From UBA2219 sp964612075 (GTDB lineage: Bacteria > Desulfobacterota > Deferrimicrobia > Deferrimicrobiales > Deferrimicrobiaceae): DNA of 62,497 bases. The stretch covers positions 1-62,497 of the forward strand of contig CAZTFC010000009.1 in assembly GCA_964612075.1 (NCBI GenBank). Reading direction: 5' to 3'. A model generated the notes under the pieces. It had not been told where the DNA came from, made no database searches, and worked only from the letters and a program-made list of their open reading frames with translations. Of this stretch, positions 33,357 to 42,006 are shown in pieces (position 1 is the stretch's first letter; every line of letters begins with the position of its first letter). The position numbers and the translations under genes were made by a program.

Positions 33357-34291
33357 AGCGGGGCGGGAACGGTGGAGAGGATCTCCTCGAGAATGGACCG
33401 CGCGGCATCCGTCCCCACGGCGCCGCCCTTGGGAAAAACGCGGTGGCACAGGACCGCCGGGGCCGCGCGGCGGATGTCGCCCGGAACCACGTGGTCCCTC
33501 TCCTCCAGGCGGGCGAGCGCCTGGGCGGTGGCCTTCAGCCCGATCGCGCTCCTCGGGGAGGCGCCGAGCCGCACGGCGGGGTGGACCCGCGTCGCCGCGG
33601 TGATCCGCTGGATGTAGCCGATCAGCGAATCGTGGATTGCCACCCGGTTCACCTCTTCGCGCAGGGAGACGATCTGCTCCGGCAGCAATGAGGCCGGTAT
33701 GCCGTCCCGCATCGTCAGCAGGGTGTTCTCCCGGATGAGCCGGGTTTCCGATTCCCGGTCCGGGTAGTCCAGACGGAGCCGGAGATTGAACCGGTCGAGC
33801 TGCGATTCCGGCAGAGGGTACGTCCCGTGCTGCTCGTACGGGTTCTGCGTGGCGATCACGAGGAAGGGGTCCGGGAGCCTGTAGGTCCGGTTGTCCACCG
33901 TCACCTGCCGCTCGCTCATCGCCTCGAGCAGGGCGCTCTGGGCCCTCGGGTTTCCCCGGTTGATCTCGTCCGCGAGGACGACGTTCGCGAAGAGGGGGCC
34001 GGGGGAAAAGACGAAGGATTTCCGGTCCTCGCCCAGGATGTGCACCCCGACGATGTCCTGGGGAAGCAGGTCGCCCGTGAACTGCACGCGCCGGAAGGTC
34101 CCGGAGATCCCCGCCGACAGCGCGCGCGCCAGCGTCGTCTTCCCCGTGCCCGGGACGTCCTCGAGCAGGATGTGCCCCCCCGCCAGGAAGGACGCCATCG
34201 CCAGGTCCACCGCTTCCCGCTTGCCCAGCAGGACGGATTCGACGCTTGCGCGGAACCTCGAAAGCGATTCCGACAACGGTTTCTTTTCCAT
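33353..34291 (-). CDS. MoxR-type AAA+ ATPase
   Basis: A 312-residue AAA+ ATPase of the MoxR family, probably a chaperone for the partner DUF58 protein. It has Walker A EDVPGTGKTTLARAL near residues 38-52, VQFTGDLLPQDIVG, Walker B VVLADEINRGNP near 105, sensor 1 VIATQNPYEQHGTYPLPE and the late GASPRSAIGL motif near 245. The ATG at 34291 starts a three- or four-gene unit (moxR, DUF58, tgpA, perhaps comM). It diverges from radC over a 92-base gap. Confidence 0.92.
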   Translation of the reverse strand: MEKKPLSESLSRFRASVESVLLGKREAVDLAMASFLAGGHILLEDVPGTGKTTLARALSAGISGTFRRVQFTGDLLPQDIVGVHILGEDRKSFVFSPGPLFANVVLADEINRGNPRAQSALLEAMSERQVTVDNRTYRLPDPFLVIATQNPYEQHGTYPLPESQLDRFNLRLRLDYPDRESETRLIRENTLLTMRDGIPASLLPEQIVSLREEVNRVAIHDSLIGYIQRITAATRVHPAVRLGASPRSAIGLKATAQALARLEERDHVVPGDIRRAAPAVLCHRVFPKGGAVGTDAARSILEEILSTVPAPL

Positions 34292-34322
34292 GGGAGATAT
34301 TATCCTTCATGCGGTCGCCTCT

Positions 34323-34351
34323 TTGACAAATTTCGGGAATGGTATTTGAAT
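34323..34351 (+). promoter_or_regulatory. Probable promoter of radC operon
   Basis: TTGACA at 34323-34328 and TTGAAT at 34346-34351 are 17 bases apart. Transcription from here would begin after the ATG at 34339, which supports the ATG at 34384, behind GGAGG, as the true radC start. The hexamer sits in TTTGACAAAT, so the other strand carries TTGTCA, which may serve the divergent moxR. Confidence 0.5.
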
Positions 34352-34383
34352 GGATCATTTCGCATTTCGCTTCGGGAGGCGGG

Positions 34384-34962
34384 ATGCGGATCGTGCCCGG
34401 GCGGGACGGACGTCCCCTGGAAAGCGTCGGGGAAGACGAGCTGTTCCGCGTGGCGTTCCCCGGCCAGGGGGAGGAGATGCGCCTGGCGGCCCGCGGGGTT
34501 TCCCCTGTCGACTCCGCCTCGCGCCTGAGGTGGGAAGCCGCCGTCGAGCTCGCCCGGAGGGCGCTTTCGGCCCCCGTACACCGACCGGAACCGTTCCGGT
34601 CGGGGGCGGACGTCTTCGGGAGGTACCGGTACCTGTTCGCGGATGCCCCGGTGGAGGTGTTCCTCTCCGTGCTCCTCGACGTGAAGCACCGGCCGCTGCG
34701 CGAGGATCGGGTGTCCTCGGGGATACTCGACGGGAGCCTCATCCACCCGCGGGAGGTGTTCGTCGCGGCGGTCCGGGAGCGTGCCGCCGCCGTCATCCTG
34801 GTCCACAACCACCCGAGCGGCGACCCCTCGCCCAGCGAGCAGGACCGGGAGGTCACGCGGCGGCTGCGCTCGGCGGGGGGAATTCTCGGCATCCCGGTGA
34901 TCGACCACGTCATCCTGGGAGACGGCGCGTTCTACAGCTTCCGCGAGGAGGGGGACTGGTGA
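34384..34962 (+). CDS. radC: RadC family JAB/MPN-domain protein
   Basis: A 192-residue RadC protein. The metalloprotease-like JAB core has VILVHNHPSGDPSPSEQD near residue 138, with the two histidines and the serine/aspartate of the JAMM motif, then VIDHVILGDGAFYSFREEG. A role in DNA repair has been withdrawn for E. coli RadC and its function is open. The N-terminal helix-hairpin-helix region of full-length RadC (about 225 residues) is largely missing. The chosen ATG follows GGAGG; an upstream ATG at 34339 would add 15 residues. It overlaps plsC by 4 bases. Confidence 0.88.
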   Translation: MRIVPGRDGRPLESVGEDELFRVAFPGQGEEMRLAARGVSPVDSASRLRWEAAVELARRALSAPVHRPEPFRSGADVFGRYRYLFADAPVEVFLSVLLDVKHRPLREDRVSSGILDGSLIHPREVFVAAVRERAAAVILVHNHPSGDPSPSEQDREVTRRLRSAGGILGIPVIDHVILGDGAFYSFREEGDW

Positions 34963-35666
34963 TCCTCGGGTTCCTGCGCGCGGTTACGGTCCTGATCCTC
35001 ACGATCTCGTGCACCGTCGCGGCGTACCTCGCGGGGCGGCTGGGGCTGGGCGAGCCCGCGTCGGCGGGCGTCATGGCATGGTGGGGGAGGACGTTCATAC
35101 GGATCGGGGGGTGGAGCGTTCAAGTGGAAGGAATGGAGAACCTGCCTGCCGGCGGCGCCGTGCTGGTGTCGAACCACCAGAGCCTCGTCGACATCCCGCT
35201 GTTCCTGTCCGCGTTCGCGCGACCCGTCCGGTTCCTCTCGAAACGCGAGCTGGGCGGGGTCTTCCTGTTCGGCAGGGCGATGGCGTACGCGGGGAACCTC
35301 TTCATCGACCGGAAGGACCCGCGCGACGCCCCCCGGATGTTCCGGGAAGCCGCCGCCAGGCTTTCGGCCGGCCAGCTCTTCGTCGTCTTCCCGGAAGGGA
35401 GGCGCACCCGGGACGGCTCGATCGGCCAGTTCAAGACCGGCGCGTTCCGCATCGCCCAGGAGGCCGGGGCGAAGGTGGTCCCGGTGTACATCGACGGCGG
35501 CTACCGGGCGATGCCGAGGGGGGCGCGGGCCTTCCGGCCGGCCCGGCTGCTCGTGCGGGTCCTCCCGCCGCTCTCGGCGGAGGAGATGTCGGGGGACGTG
35601 AAGGAGCGTGTCGCGCCGGCCGCCCGGGCGCGCATCCTCGCCGCGTCGTCGGAGGGTGCCGAATGA
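34959..35666 (+). CDS. plsC: 1-acyl-sn-glycerol-3-phosphate acyltransferase
   Basis: Adds the second acyl chain to lysophosphatidic acid at the inner membrane. The 235-residue protein has one N-terminal membrane helix (5-25), the catalytic HX4D motif in SNHQSLVDIPLF near residue 70, the GNLFIDRKD segment near 112 and the FPEGRRTRDG substrate-binding motif near 145, then VPVYIDGG. The GTG at 34959 overlaps radC by 4 bases and the stop overlaps rnj by 4. Confidence 0.94.
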   Translation: MILGFLRAVTVLILTISCTVAAYLAGRLGLGEPASAGVMAWWGRTFIRIGGWSVQVEGMENLPAGGAVLVSNHQSLVDIPLFLSAFARPVRFLSKRELGGVFLFGRAMAYAGNLFIDRKDPRDAPRMFREAAARLSAGQLFVVFPEGRRTRDGSIGQFKTGAFRIAQEAGAKVVPVYIDGGYRAMPRGARAFRPARLLVRVLPPLSAEEMSGDVKERVAPAARARILAASSEGAE

Positions 35667-37309
35667 CGCTGCGCGTGATGCCGCTGGGCGGTCTCGGGGA
35701 GATCGGGATGAACTCCATGCTGTTCGACGAGGGCGGCACGGCCATTCTCGTCGACGCCGGCCTCATGTTCCCCGACGACACGATGCTGGGGGTGGATTAC
35801 GTCGTCCCCGACTTCTCCGTCCTGCGGGACGCGGCCCCTTCCGTCTCCGCGCTGCTGCTGACGCACGGCCACGAGGACCACATCGGGGCGGTCCCGTTCC
35901 TGCTGCGGGAATTCGACCTCCCGGTGTACGGCACGCAGCTTACGCTCGGGTTGCTCCGCCACCGCCTCGCCGAGCACGGGCTCGACCGGGCGCGGCTGGT
36001 CCCCATCGCGCGCGATGCCCGGTTCCGGGTCGGGGCCTTCGACGTCGAGGCATTCCCGGTGTGCCACAGCATCCCCGACGCCGTCGGGTACATCCTGCGG
36101 TGCGGCGAAGGGGTCTTCGTCCACACGGGCGACTTCAAGATTGACCCGTTCCCGCTCGACGGCGTGCCGACCGCCATCGGGCGCCTGCGGGCGGTGTCCC
36201 AGGAAGGCGTGACGGCGCTGTTCTCCGACTCCACGAACGTCGAGCACGACGGGAGCAGCCTCCCGGAGCGGTTCGTGGGGGAAGCCCTCTCGGAGATCTT
36301 CCGGCAGGCCCCGGGGCGCGTCATCGTCGCCATGTTCTCCTCGAACCTTTACCGGGTGCAGGAGGCGCTCAAGGCGGCCGGCCGTTGCGGGCGCCGGGTG
36401 GCCCTCTGCGGGAAGAGCATGGTCCGGAACGTGGAGACGGCGATCGACCTGGGGTACCTCGCCCTCCCGAGGCCCGACATCCTGATCCCGGTGGAGGACG
36501 CGGCGGTCCTTCCCGACCGGGAGGTCGCGGTGGTGACCACAGGGACGCAGGGGGAGCCACGGTCCGCGCTGACGCTGATGGCGCTGGGGGAGCACAAGCA
36601 CATCAAGGTGCGGCCGGGAGACACCGCCGTGCTCTCCTCCAAGTTCATACCGGGGAACGAGCGCGCCATCGCCAGCATGATCGACCGTCTTTTCCTGGCG
36701 GGCGCGGACGTCCTGTATGAGAAGATATCCGAGATCCACGTTTCGGGCCACGGCAGCCGCAGGGAGCTCGAGGCGATGATCGAGGCGGTCCGCCCCGCGA
36801 ACTTCGTTCCGGTGCACGGGGAGCCCAGGCTGCTCGTCCAGCACAGGAACCTGGCGCGGGGGCTGGGCGTCCCGGAAACGGGGATGGCCCTCAACGGCGA
36901 CGTCCTCGAATTCCGCGACGGGAAGATGTCCCGGGCGGAGAGGATGGAGGTGGGGCATCTCTTCGTGGACGGCAAGGGCGTGGGGGACATCGAGAGCGTC
37001 GTGCTCAAGGACCGTTACCACCTTTCCCAGGTCGGGCTGGTGATGGTCGTGCTGGCCCTGTCCTCAAGCACCGGCGAGGTCCTCTACGGCCCCGACATCG
37101 TCGCGCGGGGCGTGCTGATGGAAAACGGCGAGGAGGAGCTGGTCGAGGGCGCGAGGCGCGAGGTCCTGCAGGTCCTCGAGGAGTCCGGCGCGCAGACGCG
37201 GACCGACTTCGCGGAGATGCAGACCGGCATCCGGCGCGCCCTTCGCAGGTATTTCAACAGGCGACTCGAACGGAAACCGATGATCGTTCCCGTTCTCATG
37301 GAGCTGTAG
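35663..37309 (+). CDS. rnj: Ribonuclease J
   Basis: Metallo-beta-lactamase-fold RNase with 5'-3' exonuclease and endonuclease activity in mRNA decay. The 548-residue protein has the LPLGGLGEIGMN-like opening (here RVMPLGGLGEIGMN), the zinc motif THGHEDHIGA near 70, HTGDFKID near 155, SDSTN near 190, the beta-CASP region, and HVSGHGSRRELEAMI near 365, ending in a C-terminal domain. The ATG overlaps plsC by 4 bases. Only a single RNase J is seen here; whether RNase E also exists cannot be told. Confidence 0.95.
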   Translation: MTLRVMPLGGLGEIGMNSMLFDEGGTAILVDAGLMFPDDTMLGVDYVVPDFSVLRDAAPSVSALLLTHGHEDHIGAVPFLLREFDLPVYGTQLTLGLLRHRLAEHGLDRARLVPIARDARFRVGAFDVEAFPVCHSIPDAVGYILRCGEGVFVHTGDFKIDPFPLDGVPTAIGRLRAVSQEGVTALFSDSTNVEHDGSSLPERFVGEALSEIFRQAPGRVIVAMFSSNLYRVQEALKAAGRCGRRVALCGKSMVRNVETAIDLGYLALPRPDILIPVEDAAVLPDREVAVVTTGTQGEPRSALTLMALGEHKHIKVRPGDTAVLSSKFIPGNERAIASMIDRLFLAGADVLYEKISEIHVSGHGSRRELEAMIEAVRPANFVPVHGEPRLLVQHRNLARGLGVPETGMALNGDVLEFRDGKMSRAERMEVGHLFVDGKGVGDIESVVLKDRYHLSQVGLVMVVLALSSSTGEVLYGPDIVARGVLMENGEEELVEGARREVLQVLEESGAQTRTDFAEMQTGIRRALRRYFNRRLERKPMIVPVLMEL

Positions 37310-37312
37310 GCC

Positions 37313-39460
37313 TTGACCGACCCGGCGAAGATCAGGCGGGACACGCTCGCGATCGTGTTCTTGACGGCGGGCCTGTACCTCGCCCTGGCGCTCGTATCGT
37401 TCAACCAGCACGACGCCTCCCTCTCCGCGGCGAGCGTGCCGGAAGGAACGGTCCGCAACTGGGGCGGGGCGGCGGGGGCGGTCGTCTCCGACCTGCTGCT
37501 TCAGCTCTTCGGGATCGGCGCCGTCGGGTTCCCCCTGATCTGCCTGCTCCTCGCGTACTGGATCTTCCGGGGAGGCGGCGTCCTGGAAAAATGGAAGCGC
37601 GCCGCGGGGGGTCTGCTCGCCGTCTGCTCCGCCCTGGGGATCTTGAGCTTCTTCTCGGGGCACGTCTCGATCTTCGGGCAGGACATATTCCTCCCGGGGA
37701 TCGCGGGAGAGCTCCTCGGCCGGCAGCTCCTCGGGAAGCTGCTGAGCACGGCGGGCGGCGTGCTCCTGCTGACCGCCCTGCTGCTGTTCTCGCTGATGCT
37801 GGCGACGGGGGTCCCCCTGAGCGGGATCCCGGCCCTGTGGCGCCGGGAGAAGCCTTCCGAGAAAGTGCGCGCGATGGTCAAGGAGAAGCTCGTCCCGAAG
37901 GAGGCGTGGGAGTCCGAACCCGACGCTCCGCCGAGGAGGGAGGGGCCGGCCGCGCCGCGCGTCGTGCCGCCGCGCCCGGCGGACGAGGAGTCGCTTCCGC
38001 CGAGGGCCGCGGGGAAGGCCTTCGAGCTCCCGGCGCTCGACCTGCTCGAGCCGGCGAAGGGGCAGGAGGCGGGCATCGACGCGGCGGCGCTGCAGGAAAA
38101 CGCCCAGGCGCTGCTCAAGAAGCTGAAGGAGCACGACATCGACGGCGCGATCACCGAGATCCGCACCGGGCCGCTCGTCACCATGTACGAGTTCCGGCCC
38201 GCCCCCGGCATCAAGCTGACCCGGGTGTCGTCGATGGCGGACGATCTCGCGCTGGCGATGCGGTGCGAGTCGGTCCGCGTGGTCACCAACATCCCGGGGA
38301 AGGGGGTCATGGGGTTCGAGATCCCGAACGTCCGGAGGTCTCCCATCGTCCTCCGGGAGATGCTCGGGTGCCCCGCCTACTCCTCGGCGGCTTCCGTGCT
38401 CACGCTCGCGCTGGGGAAGGACATCTTCGGCGAGCCGGTCGTGCGGGACCTGGGGAAGATGCCCCACCTGCTGATCGCGGGGGCCACCGGCTCCGGGAAG
38501 AGCGTGGCGCTGCACACGATGATCCTTTCGATCCTCTACCGGGCCACGCCCGAGGACGTCCGGCTGATCCTCGTCGACCCGAAGATGCTGGAGCTTTCCC
38601 TCTATGAAGGGATCCCCCACCTGTACCACCCCGTGGTGACCCAGCCGAGGGAAGCCGCGCACGTGCTCAAGTGGGCGGTCGGGGAGATGAGGGGGCGGTA
38701 CCAGCTGATGATGGAGAACGGCGTCCGCCACATCGACGCCTTCAACCAGTTCGTGGAGAAGCGGCAGAGGGTGGGGAGCCGGCCGAAGGCGGTCGGGGAG
38801 GGCGACGACCTGGGGAAGATCCCGTACATCGTCATCGTCATCGACGAACTGGCGGACCTGATGATGACGAGCGCCTCCCGGCGGGAGGTCGAGGACTCCA
38901 TCACCCAGCTCACGCAGATGGCGCGCGCGGCGGGGATCCACCTCGTGTTCGCGACGCAGCGTCCCTCCGTGGACGTCCTGACCGGCGTGATCAAGGCGAA
39001 TTTCCCCTCGCGGGTCTCCTTCAAGGTGACCTCCCAGGTCGATTCTCGGACCATCCTGGACCAGGGCGGGGCGGAAACGCTTTTGGGGTTCGGCGACATG
39101 CTGTTCCTCCAGCCGGGGGTGGGGGGGATCCTCCGCGTCCACGGGCCGTACGTTACCGAGGGGGAGATCCAGCGCGTCGTGGACCACCTGAAGTCCCAGG
39201 GGTCGCCGGTCTACGATTCCGCGATCACCGCGCCGCCGACTTCGGATGAGCCCGACCCCTCCCGAGACGAGATGTTCGACGCCGCGGTGGAAGAGGTCAG
39301 CCGCGCCGGGCGCGCGTCCGTTTCCTTCCTCCAGCGGCGCCTGAAGATCGGGTTCAACCGGGCGGCGCGGATCATCGAGGAGATGGAGCGGCAGGGGATC
39401 GTCGGCCCCGCCGAGGGCGGGAAGCAGCGCGAGGTGTTCCTGCCTCGCAAGGAGGATTGA
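37313..39460 (+). CDS. ftsK: DNA translocase FtsK/SpoIIIE
   Basis: Septum-bound motor that moves chromosome ends and activates dimer resolution. The 715-residue protein has four N-terminal membrane segments (about 15-165) and a short linker to 240. The motor follows, with Walker A LIAGATGSGKSVALHTMI near 385-402, Walker B IVIVIDELADLMM near 503 and FATQRPSVDVLTG. A C-terminal gamma winged helix (about 655-710, SFLQRRLKIGFNRAARIIEEME) reads KOPS sites. The TTG start lies 3 bases after rnj. The linker is much shorter than in E. coli, as in most relatives. Confidence 0.95.
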   Translation: MTDPAKIRRDTLAIVFLTAGLYLALALVSFNQHDASLSAASVPEGTVRNWGGAAGAVVSDLLLQLFGIGAVGFPLICLLLAYWIFRGGGVLEKWKRAAGGLLAVCSALGILSFFSGHVSIFGQDIFLPGIAGELLGRQLLGKLLSTAGGVLLLTALLLFSLMLATGVPLSGIPALWRREKPSEKVRAMVKEKLVPKEAWESEPDAPPRREGPAAPRVVPPRPADEESLPPRAAGKAFELPALDLLEPAKGQEAGIDAAALQENAQALLKKLKEHDIDGAITEIRTGPLVTMYEFRPAPGIKLTRVSSMADDLALAMRCESVRVVTNIPGKGVMGFEIPNVRRSPIVLREMLGCPAYSSAASVLTLALGKDIFGEPVVRDLGKMPHLLIAGATGSGKSVALHTMILSILYRATPEDVRLILVDPKMLELSLYEGIPHLYHPVVTQPREAAHVLKWAVGEMRGRYQLMMENGVRHIDAFNQFVEKRQRVGSRPKAVGEGDDLGKIPYIVIVIDELADLMMTSASRREVEDSITQLTQMARAAGIHLVFATQRPSVDVLTGVIKANFPSRVSFKVTSQVDSRTILDQGGAETLLGFGDMLFLQPGVGGILRVHGPYVTEGEIQRVVDHLKSQGSPVYDSAITAPPTSDEPDPSRDEMFDAAVEEVSRAGRASVSFLQRRLKIGFNRAARIIEEMERQGIVGPAEGGKQREVFLPRKED

Positions 39461-39465
39461 GAAGG

Positions 39466-40167
39466 ATGCGCAGGTGGGCCCGCAACGGAACGGTTCTCCC
39501 GCTGTTGGCGTGGCTGCTCGCGGCCCCGGTGATCTTCGCCGGGCCGGTGCGCGCGGAGGGGCCCCCGGAGGCGGGAACGGCGGCGGGCGACGCCCTTCTC
39601 CGGAAGGTCGGCGAGCGGTACTCCGCCGCCCGGACCCTGTCCGCCCGGTTCCGCCAGGAGGTCCCCCTGCAGAACGTCGGGATCGTGCGGAAGGCCTCCG
39701 GGAAGCTGTATTTCGGCCGCCCGCTGATGATGCGGTGGGACTACCAGGCGCCCGAAGCACAGCTGTTCCTTTCGGACGGCGAACACTTCTATTTCCGGCC
39801 CGCGGGCTCCCCGGAGGTGATCCGCAGGAAGGTCGACGAGAAGAGCCTGGGCGGCAAGATCCCCCTCCTGCTGCTTTTCGGCAAGGGGGACCTCGCCGGG
39901 ATGTTCCGGGTCGAGGAATCCGCCGCGCGGAAGGGAGGAGCGGAGACGCTCCTGCGATTGCTCCCCCGGGGAGACGGCGCGCCGGAGGTCCGGCGGATCG
40001 ACCTCGTTGTGGGCAGCCGGGACGGCATCATCCTCGAAGTCCATCTGTTCGACCGTCTCGGCGGGGAAAACCACCTGTATCTCTCCGACATCGAGATCGA
40101 CCCGCATCTTCCGCCGGACATTTTCCGGTTCCGGAAGCCGGCGGGGGTGCCCGTGGTGGACGGTTGA
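39466..40167 (+). CDS. lolA: Outer-membrane lipoprotein carrier protein LolA
   Basis: Periplasmic chaperone that carries lipoproteins from the LolCDE complex to the outer membrane. The 233-residue protein has a signal peptide (about 1-30, ending near VRA) and the LolA pattern: LSARFRQEV, RKASGKLYFGRPLMMRWDY, QLFLSDGEHFYF and a C-terminal LSDIEIDPHLPPDIFRF. The ATG at 39466 was chosen; a TTG at 39457, which overlaps ftsK, would add three residues. It is coupled to rimO by a TTGA overlap. The outer-membrane receptor LolB is not seen. Confidence 0.88.
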   Translation: MRRWARNGTVLPLLAWLLAAPVIFAGPVRAEGPPEAGTAAGDALLRKVGERYSAARTLSARFRQEVPLQNVGIVRKASGKLYFGRPLMMRWDYQAPEAQLFLSDGEHFYFRPAGSPEVIRRKVDEKSLGGKIPLLLLFGKGDLAGMFRVEESAARKGGAETLLRLLPRGDGAPEVRRIDLVVGSRDGIILEVHLFDRLGGENHLYLSDIEIDPHLPPDIFRFRKPAGVPVVDG

Positions 40168-41549
40168 CCCGGAAAGGGCGGACGGCGGGAACGGTCCGGA
40201 TCCACACCCTCGGCTGCGGGAAGAACGCCGTCGACTCCGAGGTGATGGCCGGCCTGCTCGAGAAAAAAGGGTTCGCCCTCGTGCCCGGCGGCCGCGCCGA
40301 CGTCGCGGTGCTCAACACGTGCGGGTTCGTGCGGGCGGCCAAGGAGGAGTCGATCGAGGAGATCCTCGGGCTGGCGCGGGAGAAGCGGCGGGGACGCGTC
40401 CGCCTGCTCGTCCTGGCCGGCTGCCTGGCCCGCAGGTACCCGGACGACCTCCCCGGCCTGCTTCCCGAGGTCGACCTGTTCCTGGGCCCCGGCGACATCC
40501 CGGCCCTTCCCGGGATCCTGGCGGGGATGCTGCGGGAGAGGCGCGGGCGCGGCGCCGCCCCGCGGGCCGTGGTCGGCGAAGGGGCCCTTCCCGACACGGC
40601 GTACCGCCACCGCCTTCCCGCTTCGGCCCCCGCGGGCTCCGCCTTCTTGAAGATCCTGGAGGGGTGCGACAACCGCTGCTCCTACTGCGCGATTCCGGCG
40701 ATCCGCGGGCCGCTGCGGAGCCGCGGCAGGGATTCGCTCCTGGCGGAGGCGCGCGGGCTCGTGCGGCGCGGCGCCCGGGAGATCAACCTCATCGGCCAGG
40801 ACCTCACCGCCTACGGGGCCGACCGGGCGGAGAAGGGGGCACTCGTTTCCCTGGTGCGCGCCCTCTGCAGGGTCCGGGGCGTCCGGTGGATCCGTCTTCT
40901 GTACCTTTACCCGGGTCGCGTCGAGGAAGGCATCGTGGATCTGCTCCGCTCCGAGGAGAAGGTCTGCCCGTACCTTGACGTCCCGGTGCAGCACGTCGAC
41001 CCGGCGATCCTTGCCGCCATGGGGCGGAATTACGGCCCTTCCGAGGTGTACCGCATGGTGGAGCGGTTGCGCGCGGCCGTGCCGGGAATCTTCCTCCGGA
41101 CGTCGCTGATCGCCGGGTTTCCCGGGGAGACGCGGCGCGCCTTCGACCGGCTTCTCCGTTTCGTCCACGATACGAGGTGGGACTACCTCGGCGTCTTCCC
41201 CTACTCCCGGGAGGAGGGGACCCCCGCCGCTTCGATGCCGCGCCAGGTGCCGGAGAGGGTCCGGGAAGAACGCGCGCAGCTCATACGCGACGCCCAGGCC
41301 GACATCCTCGCCGCGCGCAACGCGGCGCTCGTCGGCGAGACGGTCCAGGTCCTTGTGGAGAAGGTCTTCCCCCGGGGAGGGGCCGCGGGGCGCCATCGCG
41401 GGCAGGCCCCCGAGGTGGACGGCTCCGTCCGCCTGGCCGGTTACGACGGCCCGCCGGGAACCATCTGCCATGCCCGGGTGACCGGCTCGAGGGAGTGGGA
41501 CCTCCGGGCGGCGGCGATCCGGCCCCGCGATGGGGCCGAATCCGATTGA
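40164..41549 (+). CDS. rimO: Ribosomal protein uS12 methylthiotransferase RimO
   Basis: Radical SAM enzyme that adds a methylthio group to an aspartate of ribosomal protein uS12. The 461-residue protein has the N-terminal domain with three cluster cysteines (TLGCGKN, NTCGF, AGCLARR), the radical SAM motif EGCDNRCSYCAIP near residues 166-178, INLIGQDLTAYG near 210, and a C-terminal TRAM domain (about 390-455). DLTAYG and the absence of a tRNA-type pattern favour RimO over MiaB. The TTG start overlaps lolA by 4 bases. Confidence 0.93.
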   Translation: MTRKGRTAGTVRIHTLGCGKNAVDSEVMAGLLEKKGFALVPGGRADVAVLNTCGFVRAAKEESIEEILGLAREKRRGRVRLLVLAGCLARRYPDDLPGLLPEVDLFLGPGDIPALPGILAGMLRERRGRGAAPRAVVGEGALPDTAYRHRLPASAPAGSAFLKILEGCDNRCSYCAIPAIRGPLRSRGRDSLLAEARGLVRRGAREINLIGQDLTAYGADRAEKGALVSLVRALCRVRGVRWIRLLYLYPGRVEEGIVDLLRSEEKVCPYLDVPVQHVDPAILAAMGRNYGPSEVYRMVERLRAAVPGIFLRTSLIAGFPGETRRAFDRLLRFVHDTRWDYLGVFPYSREEGTPAASMPRQVPERVREERAQLIRDAQADILAARNAALVGETVQVLVEKVFPRGGAAGRHRGQAPEVDGSVRLAGYDGPPGTICHARVTGSREWDLRAAAIRPRDGAESD

Positions 41550-41573
41550 CACCCGTATCTCCCCGGGTATACT
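41546..41573 (+). promoter_or_regulatory. Strong sigma70 promoter of the dksA-like gene
   Basis: TTGACA (41546-41551), a 16-base spacer and TATACT (41568-41573). The -35 box contains the stop codon of rimO. The start codon lies 35 bases after the -10 box. Confidence 0.78.
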
Positions 41574-41607
41574 AAGCCAATTTTCATTTTCCCAAGGGCA
41601 GGCGCCG

Positions 41608-42006
41608 ATGAAACCGATCAAGGATATGCTTCTCAAAATGCGGGAAGACCTGGTCCACGAAATCGCACGCCGCTCGAAGGCTACGACGGAGCCGGGGGCT
41701 CAGGACATCGGTGACATTCTCGATTCGGTTTCCGAGGAAAGGACCCGTGAGCTCGACATGATCCTCACGGACCGGGAGAAGCGGAAACTGCTGCAGATCG
41801 ACGACGCGCTGGACCGGATCGAGGACGAAACGTACGGCCTGTGCGAGGACTGCGGGACGAAGATCCCGAGAGCGCGCCTCAAGGTCCTCCCCTTCGCGAA
41901 GTTCTGCGTCGAATGCCAGGAGAAGAACGAGCGCGAGGAGAAGTACACCAGGGAAGAGCCCGAAGAGGGGATCAGGAAGGTCCCGATGGGAGAGGTGGAG
42001 GAGTAG
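41608..42006 (+). CDS. DksA/TraR-type zinc-finger transcription factor
   Basis: A 132-residue DksA-family protein. DksA proteins enter the RNA polymerase secondary channel and, with ppGpp, retune rRNA and stress promoters. Two helices of a coiled coil (about 5-30 and 45-75) carry acidic residues in QDIGDILDSVSEERTRELD. The C4 zinc finger is C79, C82, C100, C103 with the CEDCGTKIPRARLKVLPFAKFC pattern, followed by a charged tail. It has its own strong promoter and an ATG at 41608. Its last 35 bases overlap the convergent mltG. Confidence 0.9.
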   Translation: MKPIKDMLLKMREDLVHEIARRSKATTEPGAQDIGDILDSVSEERTRELDMILTDREKRKLLQIDDALDRIEDETYGLCEDCGTKIPRARLKVLPFAKFCVECQEKNEREEKYTREEPEEGIRKVPMGEVEE

